Source of the DNA: Chanos chanos
Lineage: Eukaryota; Chordata; Actinopteri; Gonorynchiformes; Chanidae
Length of the DNA stretch: 64,000 nt
Direction: 5' to 3'
Assembly (NCBI RefSeq): GCF_902362185.1
Contig: NC_044498.1
Coordinates: 12,399,065 to 12,463,064 of the forward strand
In this document: in pieces, positions 1 through 11,087 of the stretch
How the letters are laid out: each line of letters starts with the position of its first letter
Numbering within the stretch: position 1 is the stretch's first letter
Notes under the pieces: generated by a model
What the model was told of the DNA's origin: nothing
Seen by the model: only the letters and a program-made list of their open reading frames with translations
Databases searched by the model: none
Made by a program: the position numbers and the translations under genes

Positions 1-750
1 CTTACAGTATCAGGTAAAACCTGTCCGTCAATCAAGTTAGCTCTACATATAACGTTAGCATTAACCATTAGAAGTAAAAGAACGTCCCAATTACACAAGA
101 CTGGCAGGAAGAGATAATTTGGTAATAATGTTTAACAATTTCTCTATATGTAAATTTGCCAACTTACATCTTGACTGATCTCTTTCCACACCTGCATTTC
201 TGTTCGCAGTTTCCAATTTCTGTTACATACAGTGCAGTAGCGGTGGAGACCTTTGTAATCAGACAAACAGACCTCACTAGACAAACAGACCTCACCAACA
301 GTTGTCAGGGTCTTTCACAACATGTGAATTATCGATCAATAGATAACTATGATCACGTGTAGAGTCAAATAGTTTGGATTAAAACGTTTCCGGGTGTATC
401 TAAAAAACACGTATTTTCGTGTGAAACGTGCCAAGTCGTTGTAGTCTTTAACAGCATGCAGTTGTTAACCGCAGTATGAGTGCAGAGAAAGACTTGAAAC
501 ATTGTCAATGGAAAGGGCTAGGGTCAAATTGTATCATAAGCCTTAAAATGGCCTATTTTTTCCACGTTCCTCTGAACGGTAGTAGAGTTTTGATCAGTTT
601 CCGTTAAAAATGTCACTGCTGCCTCAACTACCAACTACTACTTTTACTTCCAATAATAATAATACTACATACATACATACATACATACATACCATGTGCC
701 ATACATCTCAAAATTTTCCTTGGTACAAAGTTACGCCAGCCTACCAGTGC

Positions 751-796
751 ACATGATTGGTTATTTCAGCTTCACATGATTGGTTACTTCCGTTCC
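751..796 (+). promoter_or_regulatory. tk1: Tandem inverted CCAAT boxes in the tk1 promoter
   Basis: Two copies of acatgattggtta lie 23 bp apart, putting inverted CCAAT cores (ATTGG) at 756-760 and 779-783. They sit 120-150 bp upstream of the tk1 start codon. The two 23-bp units are similar along their length, so the pair looks like a small tandem duplication. Paired inverted CCAAT elements bound by NF-Y are known from mammalian TK1 promoters. That they act here is inference from position and spacing. Confidence 0.6.
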
Positions 797-825
797 AGGA
801 GGGACTTGTACTGTGAAATTACGGT

Positions 826-840
826 GGCGGGACATTTGAT
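826..840 (+). promoter_or_regulatory. tk1: E2F / CDE-CHR-like cell-cycle site of tk1
   Basis: The string GGCGGGACATTTGAT ends 62 bp before the tk1 ATG. GGCGGGA fits an E2F core. Read as GGCGG + four bases + TTTGAT, it also has the CDE-N4-CHR spacing used by DREAM-regulated cell-cycle genes, although the classical CHR is TTTGAA. S-phase control is well established for TK1. The motif call here is by eye. Confidence 0.5.
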
Positions 841-902
841 TTCAGCAAGAGATATCCGTACGTTGGTACATTTGCACGTTTAGTGAAATAAGAATTTATA
901 CA

Positions 903-3360
903 ATGGACTGCTTGAACGTTCCCAGGATTTTACCCAATTCTCCAAGGAAAGCAAGAGGGCAAATCCAGGTAAAATACTTTCTTGTTTCGAAAATATCGTT
1001 TAGCAGGCAGCTAAATAACATAGCTGGACAAGTGATTATACAACACCGTGAGGACTGAAAATATTTTAATGTTTTTCACCGCCAGCCCTAAATAAAATAG
1101 CTCGATTAGTCGCTCATGTTACATGAGCTAATCGTTATTGTTCCCACTGACCTGTAAATAAACTAGAAGAAGCGAACTTGACCAAGCTACTAGAATTATT
1201 TACCTATTCATAATTGTATCGTTCCATCCTAGGTTATTTTTGGGCCGATGTTCTCAGGAAAAAGGTGAGAAACATGTTTATCATCTGTGTGAAACAAAAC
1301 AGCAAAACGTACGTGAATTTTTAAGATAGTCTGGTTGAGTGGCTGTGTTAAATTGAAAAAAAGCGGTAAAATTTGTATGTGTGATGACGTACAAACGGCG
1401 CCAAAACAGCTGAGCTGCAGGATTAAGAAATTTCACTTCACTATAAAGAATGTCCAAGTTTCTTTGTCACCTGTCACAATTGTTAATCTCTTTACTATGC
1501 AAGTAATAAATTACGGGATATTTCGATGTAACATTTTGGATTTCTTCTTTACAGCACTGAGTTGATGAGAAGAGTACGGCGTTTCCAAGTTGCGCAATAC
1601 AATTGTTTAGTGATTAAATATGCAAAAGACACGAGGTACTCGGAAGAGGGGATGGCAACACACGACAAGTAAGTCGCTTTTTCTTTTGTTTTATTCATTC
1701 ACATTGCACGGTTTTCCCTGATTACAGCAAAGTTCAAAACTAAGCAGCTATTCATCAATTTAATAGATACACCATGGAAGCTGTGCCAGCCAACTGCTTG
1801 CAAGATGTACGTCCCCTTGCTCTGGGTGCGTGTGTCATTGGCATCGACGAAGGGCAGTTTGTGAGTACATTTAAACTCTAACACTATTCTCATAACAATC
1901 CGTTATGAAAGAAAGGTTGTGAACGAAAGAGTGTGATTCAGGGTAAATTGTGTAACATTTAATAAAGTAATATGACAAGTACATAGTCCCTAAACTGTCG
2001 GGAAGTTGAATATACTAAAGATAAAATTTCAGGTAGGCCTAGATGGTAGTCAACAACATGACCAAAGGCATGTGTGGCACAGGCCCATCTTGCATTTAAG
2101 CAGGAGCTTTGCATTGGTCCTGGCCAGGGCTCAACTCTCTCTGTCTCACATTAGGTGACCGGCATACTCTGTAGAAAGATATGGAGCTCAAAGATTTACT
2201 GCATAAAACTGCAACAGTTGTGAAATAACTTCTATCCTCCATGTATCCCAGTTCCCAGACACTGTGGAGTTCTGTGAGGAAATGGCCAACATGGGGAAAA
2301 CTGTCATTGTTGCAGCTCTCGACGGCACGTTTCAGAGAAAGGTGCGTTGGCAGAAAACGTTTGTTTGTGATGTACATTTAAACTGTGATATAGCATCAGT
2401 ATCACCATTCCAGACGTTTGTTCTCCTCTTACATGATATCTCCTGTCCCGTTCAGGCATTTGGCAACATTCTGAACCTGGTACCTCTGGCAGAAAGTGTT
2501 GTTAAGCTGAATGCAGTGTGCATGCAGTGTTTCAAAGAGGCTTCCTACACAAAAAGACTGGGCACTGAGAAAGAGGTGAGTCATCTGTACTGCGGGGGGG
2601 GGGGGGGGGGGGGTTGCTGTCGACACAGCTGATGTTAGTCTGTGATTCCTTTTTACAAAGTAATACATTAATGCAGATCAGAGTACCCACTTTAGCAGGA
2701 AGTTTCTGTCTGGTTGGTATTAAAGTTAATTGACAAGGAATCTGATAACTACAATATATCAATATGTTTGGTTTGTTTGTTTTTATTAGTGAAGTAAATC
2801 ATGTAGTGTTATTATTCCTAGCCACTGCTGAATAAAATGTCAGGTGAACTGTAATCTTTTAACAGAGATGTTTGGCTTTTATCCTTTGGATACAAAAACA
2901 ACCCCTCAAAGTTAATTTGTTTTAGTTGCACTCCTGGATAGATTATCAATCTGTGGCAGGCCTAACTGCTACAAATTGCAGAAAATGATTTCAGTCAGCT
3001 GAGTATTTGATGCAGTATTTGGTCGTACGTGACACACTTATGTTTTATTCACCACGATGGAAATCCCCAGTGTGTGTGTTACATCCCTTTATAGCGAGAC
3101 CACAACCTGTATCCCTTAGTGCAATCGAAGGGCTGCACAAAATCTCTCAAATGTTGTTTTTTCTTCCCCCATTGTGTCAGGTGGAGGTGATAGGAGGTGC
3201 TGATAAGTATCATGCCGTGTGTCGAGCATGTTACGGAGGCCTGATGGACAACAAAGAGAACCATCTCCCTCAGAGAGAAGAAACGCCCCCACACACTACA
3301 GCAGGACAATCTCTGCACCTCAATGCCTCACGCAAACTCTTTGCAGCTCTGCACCTTTAA
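903..3360 (+). CDS. tk1: Thymidine kinase 1, cytosolic (7 exons, 231 aa)
   Basis: Coding exons are 903-968, 1233-1264, 1555-1668, 1767-1860, 2252-2341, 2456-2575 and 3181-3360. All have GT-AG borders and the phases agree (696 nt). The enzyme phosphorylates thymidine to dTMP in the salvage pathway. Visible parts are the P-loop GPMFSGKS (residues 26-33, split by intron 2), the DEGQFF catalytic segment (Glu near 99), the GTFQRK strand, the lasso tyrosine region, and zinc cysteine pairs CMQC (near 154/157) and CRAC (near 186/189). A KEN box (near 197-199) in the C-tail matches the APC/C degron of human TK1. Length is close to human (234 aa). The start is the first ATG in frame, just before the usual MxCxN-like leader. 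Intron 6 opens with a 20-G run. The gene converges on syngr2. Confidence 0.97.
2594..2613 (+). repeat. Poly-G run (20 G) in tk1 intron 6
   Basis: Twenty consecutive G residues start about 19 bases after the exon 6 donor. Such runs are prone to sequencing length error. The run is intronic and does not change the protein. Confidence 0.95.
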
Positions 3361-3732
3361 AATGTGCCTGTCGTCTGCTCATTTTATTTCAGTAGACTTC
3401 AGCTCTTGAGCTTCGTGGTGAGAATCGGTTACTTATTTATCTCTTAGATTTGTCCTCATATGGCATGTAATTCATATTTGTAAGAATTAATCGTTTGTTG
3501 ATTTCTTCAGGCACTGTTTTATACATTGAAAAACTGTCATTTCAGTGTTTTTTGATGTGACTCATTCTGCTGAAGATTTCATAACCTAAATCTACTGACA
3601 TGCTCTAGAATGTGGGCCTTGTCTGTATGTGCTATACAGGAGGGCATGACGTTTTGGGTCAAACTTGTGTTTTAAATTTAGCCTGCATTAATTCATTTTA
3701 AATGTGTATTTATATTTATGCTGTAAATGTTA

Positions 3733-3738
3733 ATTAAA
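3733..3738 (+). terminator. tk1: Candidate poly(A) signal of tk1
   Basis: ATTAAA, the commonest variant signal, lies about 370 bases after the tk1 stop in AT-rich sequence. It is the best placed candidate I see, but no transcript end is shown. Confidence 0.4.
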
Positions 3739-3749
3739 CATTCTTTTGA

Positions 3750-5890
3750 ATGTCATTGAAAGGCTGCTTAATTGTGGTGAGATTTTGTCACACACTTCAT
3801 AATATTTGTACGTGCTATCATTGTACCTTTTTTTTTTTTTTGTCTCCATCAGACAAACCACAGCAATTTGTTTCTTAAGGCGTGTTTACTTTGTTCCCCT
3901 AGTTCTAACACACAACCTATTCATAACACTAGACAAAACGTAGTAGTTTGTTTAAACATTGTTTCGCTTAATCAGGCTTTCAAGATGTTAGACTACATTA
4001 TGCCAATAAGGAACAGGATTTTTTGACAAACAGGGCAAAAATGCACCTTTAATCATGGAAGGACTCAAACAACTTTGTCCGACAGACAAAATTTCATTTC
4101 CAAGGCACAGCTGAGTGGTATTTTTGTTTTAAAATGATGTATGTTTTGATAAATGATATTGTGATGTATATCATCGCAGTATGCAACCCTTAACTCAGTA
4201 AAAATGCAAAACCAGGTTGTATTTAAATCTTTAAACAGGTTTTTCACCAAAAATGACATTTCCAAATATGTCATTGTAGTTAGTGCAAATCAATTAGACC
4301 CTGACAGTGCAACTAATGTGAAGACATGTGATCACATTGACTGTATAAAATCTAGTTAACAAATCCAAAAATGTTATTTAAAAAATCCATAACGCATTAA
4401 GAAACACCAAATCTGAAGAAATTCCAATGTCTGCCAAACAAATGATTTTGTCTAATAATACAGGACTTTAAAGGCACATTACAGTGTAAAACAAGCATTA
4501 AAAGTAAATACTTTTCTTTTCAAGTGTATGCTGTGTGTATTTAACAGCAGTGTTTTTATGGCAAAAAAAAGTATGCATTGTGTTTGCATAGACATATGAA
4601 CCAAACGATCAAGAGAGATACCAAAACATACAGACCATAATAATATTAATAACAGTATTGCCGAGTGACCATGTAAATCTATAACAATTTTAAAAAGTCC
4701 ATGGAAAACGCATTTGGTAAAGAAATCCCATGAATTTTTCTTGTTCTGATTTATAGAGAATTAATGTAATCACTATCCTGTCTCAGCAATCTCCTTTGAC
4801 TTTGGCAATATGACAGTTTTACCAAATTCAGATATTACATGCATATACAAAAGATTTTGGTGCTATTCCCTTATGGAAAAGTATCTAAAACATGAAATAC
4901 ACATTTCTCAATTGTATGCCTAGAGAATTTCTTCATAGGGAATTTGTTCATAAATAATTCTTAACACCAGACAAGCCACCATAATTGCAATAATAACTTA
5001 TAATATGTATTCTTCTTAGTAATGAGGTTATTAATTTGTCCAGGGGACCTGCATAGCTTGCAAGTGAGCCATCATGAATTGGATTAAGGGAAATCGCAAA
5101 CATGGTTTGTGAGTATTTGGTAAGTGAATGGGGTCTCATCTGAACCATTAACAAATAAAAACTAAAGAAATTGAGCACTGGGAGTAGCCATGACACAAAC
5201 TATGGGTGGGAAGGAGTATCTGTATTTGGCTGACACTGACTTAGTATATGTCTATGATTGGGGGGGGGTGGGGCAAAAATTTCTTTTTGCTTTTGTTCAC
5301 ATCATGAAACAATTGCTGCAAGTCTGTCCTGAGCCTCAACTGTTCAGTTATGTGATTTAGGATGTGCTATTTAGCACAACAGTCCATAACAAGAACAACA
5401 TCCCTATCAGTCATGGGACTTGGCATTTGAGTGGAAATAGAGCCATCATTATGTGGAGAATATTCTCTAAAACAAAGAACAGAACAGTGCCAGGCTTCAG
5501 AGCAGGACAGGCTCACAGCAATCGCCTTGCATTTGACATAAGCACAATTAAGGACCAGTCGCAGCAACAGGCAGCTTTTGTGCTACTGTGTGATCATGGA
5601 TTTTAGTATGTAATCACAAATGGAAAAAATATTTTAAACATGCAAAAAAAAAAAAAAAAAAGATCACGCATTTGAAAACATATTTTGACAAATATGTACA
5701 GACAACCCACTTGTCTTCACACAAAAGCAGTGGAAGTATCTCCATAACAAAAGAAGACCAATCAACATGAATACCAAAGCCAGACACTGTAGGAGCGTTT
5801 TCATTGGCTGCTTTCTTAGACTCCTCAATCACCCGTGTAATGTGGCCTGGACATCCAATTATTCCTTTTTATCCCCTCTCCTAGAGAGAG
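3750..5890. other. Convergent 3' interval between tk1 and syngr2
   Basis: AT-rich sequence with poly-T (about 3829-3841), poly-A (5645-5661) and a short G run (5260-5267). Its proximal part is probably syngr2 3' UTR on the minus strand. No coding exon was recognised; open frames here are short and match no family I know. Confidence 0.6.
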
Positions 5891-5893
5891 CTC

Positions 5894-8660
5894 TCAGTAG
5901 GCAGGAGGCTGGTAGCCGCTCTCTCCTTGAGACTCTGGGTTTGGCATGAATGGCGGCTGCTGGTAGATATCGGGACCACCAGTTGGGTAAGGAGGCTGTG
6001 AGGCATGGTCTATCGCCGCTTCCGGAAAATTCTGGGTGACCTCTCCCACACCTTGACGATATCGTATCAGAGCAAAATAGGTCAACGCAGCCTGTTTAAG
6101 AAAAAGAAATCAGTCCTCCTGACCCGTCCATCAGTTTATCAGTTTGTTTTTGACTGATATGTCCCACCAAATGTTTTTTAAAAAAAAATCATCATATTAA
6201 TACTCAGCACACTAACCAAATGAGCTTTAACTAAGACAATGTAATCTAGCTGATTCCACAGATAAAAAGACTTCCTGTGATTGTATACATAAAAATACTC
6301 ACCCAAGAACCAACTGAGAAAAATGAGAACGCTACAACTGCGTGGACAGCATCGTTTGGGATGGTTCCGGGATCAGTGGTATGGGACCACTGATTAGCCA
6401 AGAAACAGAAACATACGAACCACAAAAAAGTCCAAGCTCCTGATATAAACAATGAGAAAGAAGAAAGAATACAATCTTAATAGCTACTAACAATAGTTAA
6501 CATTTTCTACGACTGGAACAGTTTTAGCATTAAATCATACTTTCTTTTTATTCTATAAATATTCCACAAGTCATAATATTTATGTTTTACCCATGGTTCA
6601 TCTATAACATTGTGGATAATGTTGTGGAGCCAAACACAGCAGGACACATAAGCAGATTCACAAGAACTCACAAGATTCACAGATAAAATAAGGGATGCAG
6701 TCAAAATACTCTGGGTGGATTAAATGTGATTCACAGTCCCTTTCTTTACTCAAGTTCCACTACTTCTCTGTCTCTTAATTTCAGTTCTGCACAATACACC
6801 TCAGTTTCACAACCACACAATGGCCTATTTAAGCGTTTCACGTCTGTCCTCTAGTCTTGCCGTGCTTGATCTCACCTGAGAATACGAGGTCTGCGACAAC
6901 AATGTATTTTCTGTCATTAGCGTTGCTAATCAGTGGGAAGTAGGCATCGAGAATGATGAACACAACACAGGCCAGAAAAGCGATGACACCAATGCCCACG
7001 CCGTAGTGACATGCCCCATCGTTTTGGTTGAACACACACTTTGCTTCAGGGGATGTTGAAACATTTACATAGCCCTCTCCAGTGATGCATGCAAATACCA
7101 CAATAGCAAACACCTGGAGACACGGGTGTAAAGGAGAGCAAAGGGGAAATAAAATCAGTGTAAGAAAGAGTTTCACACTATACACAAATACTGAAAAAAT
7201 AAATGATTACACTCTCATGTACAACAGTGCACATCTGATTGTCTTAACCTACAGACAGCAATTCCTCTGTGCTGCAAATAGACAGACAATAGTACCCAGC
7301 AAAGTTTAAAGCTAACCTTATGAGCAGACATACGTACACAAACAAATGAGAACAGAACAGAGAGGACAGAGACAGAGAAGACGATGGAAAAGCAGAGAGA
7401 GAACAGCCGAGAGACGGGGTGAGCTGCGTGCGTTTCTCTTTGATGTGTTGACTTCAGCTGAACAGAAGAAACCACAGTTACGCCGCAGTCCCAGCGAAGC
7501 CTCTACAGCTGCCGGGTAAAGCTGCCTCCTGGCTGCCATTGCCACAGGGCCTATCATGTTACCTCCCGTCTGTTTGTGTTTATGCTTTCACAGTTTAGGA
7601 AAAGGCGACAGAGGGCACATACTGTCCTTGTGCCTGGGGTATTTAGCCTACATGTTATCACATTACCTACTAACTACACAACTGACTTTCTTTTGTCTCT
7701 TTTGAAGGGTCAGTCATGACAGAACGCGCAGGTATTTTGGTAGTGTTCACAGGATTTAGGGATCATTAACTAGATAACAGGAAGGGATCCCGCCACCTGC
7801 GTAATCATCGAGTTTCACACACGATATGGCAAGTGAAAACAACGTCTTGGAGAATCCCCCAATTGTTAATAATGTTGCCTTTTGCCAGTTAAGGAGAGTT
7901 CCTTTTTGGCCCTTTTTAAGGGTCATGTGGTGTTCCTCAGTAATTTCCGTTATTAAAAGGAAAAGAAAAAATAAACTTCGGGTACATGCCAGTGGAAAAC
8001 CCCTTTAGGCAGAAGGGGTCGGGTCGTGTCCTAGTTGTGACATTATGATGCAAACGGGCACTGGAGAAAGACGATTTCTTCATATGTTTTCTCCTACTGT
8101 TAACGAGGTCATACTAAACTACATCCTCATTTTCAAATACCAGGGTCTGTCTTGAGACAACTGGGTCAGTCGCGGTTCCTTTTCGAGTGTTTGGAGGCTT
8201 CTCTCACTTGTACATGAACATAGTGAATACGCATAAACATATTTAACGCAAGAAGCGCAGCTCGGATAACAGTGTGGCACAACAATCGGTCATTTATAAT
8301 CAGATATGAACAAGTGGCCCAGATACGACAACAATTTTGAATTAAACCGACATTTGTGGTTGCAAATATAATGTCGGCTGCTTTAACAATAGAATACAGA
8401 AGTGACAGGGCAACATGACAGTAAAATGTAGCATTAAGTTCTACATTGAAAACAGCCTGCTACGTAACTTGTAAACAGTTTTAGGATAGCCTACTTAGCA
8501 AAATAATCTCTATTTCTCTTCTCTACCACAAATGACGGCAGTTGTCACTCACCCAGCTGAGAATTCGCACGATAGTTTGTGGTTTTTTGACAAAGCTTAT
8601 TAGGTCAAAGCTGCCACCGGCCAGTGAGGCCCCATACACGCTGGTTGTACCCGTCTCCAT
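5894..8660 (-). CDS. syngr2: Synaptogyrin-2 (4 exons, 226 aa)
   Basis: Minus-strand coding exons in order are 8660-8553, 7113-6876, 6439-6303 and 6091-5894 (681 nt, phases consistent). This is a MARVEL-domain tetraspan protein of vesicle membranes. The N-terminus METGTTSVYGASLAGGSFD has the AGGSFDL start typical of synaptogyrins. TM1 starts at VFAIVVFACI and is followed by the luminal loop with CVFNQNDGAC. TM2 is IGVIAFLACVVFIILD, followed by AYFPLISNANDRKY. TM3 is WTFLWFVCFCFL, followed by NQW, and TM4 is AVVAFSFFSVGSW. The cytosolic tail is rich in Pro/Tyr and ends SGYQPPAY, as in synaptogyrin-2 (human 224 aa). The teleost a/b duplicate cannot be told from this sequence alone. It sits next to tk1 in the same arrangement as in human. 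Confidence 0.95.
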
Positions 8661-9042
8661 TTTACAACACTTGACTTGACAGTCTAAAGTCACAAGACAC
8701 CGGCCTGAACCGCGGTGATCTTGGCAGATTAATAGGGAGGCTTGTTGATTTTGCGACCCGTCCGGTTCCTGAGAGTGAAAGTTCCACCCAACACGGAAAA
8801 GTGTCGAGGATACGTAACTTCACATAGAGACCGTCACCAAATAGACATACCAGTTTAAATAACGGCAGTTTCGCAAGTTGCTGCACTGTTTTCAACATAC
8901 TGAAATACGACTGTGACGAACTTATATTACACTTAGGAATGCACCCCAGCCCCACAAACTCATATACAATTTAACATGTCGAAATGCGGTTGGATGTAAC
9001 GTAGCTAACATACTATCATACGAAACTTTTCTGTGCCATAAT

Positions 9043-10420
9043 CAGCGTTGGGGGTAACGAGTTACAAAGTAACGTATTGATGTAATTATGTTACTTTCCT
9101 CTCTAACGATGTAAAGTAAAGCAATACATTTAAAATTTCTGTAATCACTTTACAATTACTGGATTATTAAAATGTCCTTTCCTGCGTTACACACCCCTTT
9201 TCAAAAGAATGTTTTCGTGCTGAATATTTAAATTTAACTTATAAAACGGATAGGTCCTGGCCACCGGTGCTAATTGGTCAGTACAGTGTTCCAGCGATGT
9301 TAAAATGCATGATTATATAGCAGCTATGACGCGACACACATCTATATACCTCAACTTTGTATCTATATGACTATAATCACTATCACCAAGGAGAGATTGG
9401 GTCCTTCACAGTAGCCTCCGTTAAACTGGACAAGACCGACTAACCATGTGTAATATTTTATGTTCGCACAGAAAGGTCTTTATTCATTTCGGAAAACACA
9501 GGTTGCCCTGGTGAGTCGTAATCACAAGCGAACAACTGGTAGGCCTACACCACAACTGCAGTGCGAAATTTCTCAAAAAAAAAAAAAAAAAAAATCCAAA
9601 CAAACAAACAAAAAAAAAAACAACGACAACCGAGCAAAGCCACAAAGAAAAGAGAGCGAACTTTCCATAACTTCATCTAACGATCAGTACAGTGTACAAT
9701 AATCTGGATGTTGTCATTTAGCTTCAGTGGCTAACTACCCGTAGTTTCTGAGGTAGCTATAAGTTTTGGTATCATCGTCAGCCGACAGCTGCGTTATCTG
9801 TATTTTGTGGTTAAAAGTAACATTAACGATCTGCATATTATTGTCCTGGTTGGCTACACTGTATTTTCGGATTTTCTCAAATGTAGTAGACCTTGCTACC
9901 TAGCGACCTTATGGGTCACGTGGGTTGTGACACAGGAACAAAAGCTTTAATTTGGGGGAACTGCCCATCAATCGCTGTCTCGCTGCCAATTATTGTCACG
10001 CCCGCGTCTTATACATGCCGGATGTGCTGGTAGTTGGCAGCCCAGCAGGAGAGGGGCGGTACCCCCCAGGGGATATGTAAAGTGATGTGTTTCCATTTTT
10101 TGTCACTGGTCAAAAAATGTGAACTCATGAATGAGGCCGCGCTTTACAGTTATTTTAGAGCAGCTAAGGGGTGTTCTTAGGCACAACGCGTAGCTGTTGC
10201 ATTGAAAATAAAGTAATGAAGGAACAATTATGTTTGTCCTTGTATTTTTATGTGGTAAAATGGGGAATTTGTAGTTTTAGAGAGTAACTCAAAAGTAAAG
10301 TAATGAGTAGTGTAATTACTTTTCAAAAGGAGTAACGAGTAAAGTAATCCCATTACATTTTTAAGAAGTAATTGGTAACTTGTAACTAATTACTTTTTTT
10401 GAGTAACTGCCCCAACACTG
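9043..10420. mobile_element. Non-autonomous hAT DNA transposon (about 1.38 kb)
   Basis: The left end CAGCGTTGGGG and the inverted right end CAGTGTTGGGG match at 10 of 11 bases. Both continue into related AGTAAC/GTTAC-rich subterminal sequence. The element is flanked by gccataat (9035-9042) and gccataag (10421-10428), a 7/8 match to the 8-bp target duplication that hAT elements make. The interior has an A-rich run (9576-9594) and no transposase frame, so it depends on an element elsewhere. It lies upstream of syngr2 and downstream of Ig gene A. The single mismatch in the duplication suggests moderate age. Confidence 0.8.
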
Positions 10421-10843
10421 GCCATAAGCCTAATCTATGGGCATCCTTAAAAAGTCACAACAAACAAAAGGTGAGATGAAGATGAAAATTTAAAGTTAGC
10501 TGAATTATTACACAATTTAAAATAACTTTTTATTTCATTCACATTGGAAATGATGTAATAGTATTTATCCATAATGGTAGTATGGCAATTGTTAGCACAG
10601 ATATAGGAGTCATAGCCAAATGATGCTGTAGCAAGCTGGTAAACCTCAATATGCGCTGCTGTGCTAACAAACACTAAAGGAGACCTACTGTATTTGTATA
10701 CCTGGTAATTTGCTGTTTGCTGTTGCATGTGCACTGTTAAATGTCACCTGGAAAAAAAATAGCACAGCTGCCCAACTTGCCCAGAGGCTCTTAATACCTG
10801 TTCTGTCCACCCATGTAACAGCACAAGTTTGTTCCAGACGTAT

Positions 10844-10977
10844 GTCTCAGTAGTTTACGCTATAGTAGTACACCTCAGCGAGAGCTGAGACTGACTTAAT
10901 GATAACAATGCATTGATGCTAAATTAAAACAGAAATGTGCTGTCATTTGAACTCTCTACAGCGTAAACTACTGAGAC
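10844..10977. repeat. 18-bp perfect inverted repeat with 98-bp spacer
   Basis: gtctcagtagtttacgct (10844-10861) recurs as its exact reverse complement at 10960-10977. The intervening sequence shows no extended pairing. It lies just beyond the 3' end of Ig gene A. It could be the relic of a tiny MITE or a chance-fixed hairpin. I see no clear target duplication. Confidence 0.6.
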
Positions 10978-11040
10978 AGAGCCATTGAAAAGCATTGCAT
11001 TACATAGCACTATCCAGGTTGGGTATTTTAAACCCCTTGC

Positions 11041-11046
11041 TTTATT
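11041..11046 (-). terminator. Candidate poly(A) signal of Ig gene A
   Basis: AATAAA on the minus strand (tttatt on plus), 42 bases after the stop codon. This gives a very short 3' UTR. Confidence 0.45.
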
Positions 11047-11087
11047 GTATTGGTCCCTCAGTTTAGACCCTCCCTTTCCAGTGTCTC

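Noticed and set aside
1-750. A divergent gene upstream of tk1, such as afmid, which is next to TK1 in human
   Set aside because: I looked for minus-strand exons and found no convincing coding segment; the short frames here match nothing.
9460-9702. 80-aa frame inside the hAT element as a possible transposase remnant
   Set aside because: Ends in a Lys run from poly-A and shows no BED finger or hAT dimerisation motif.
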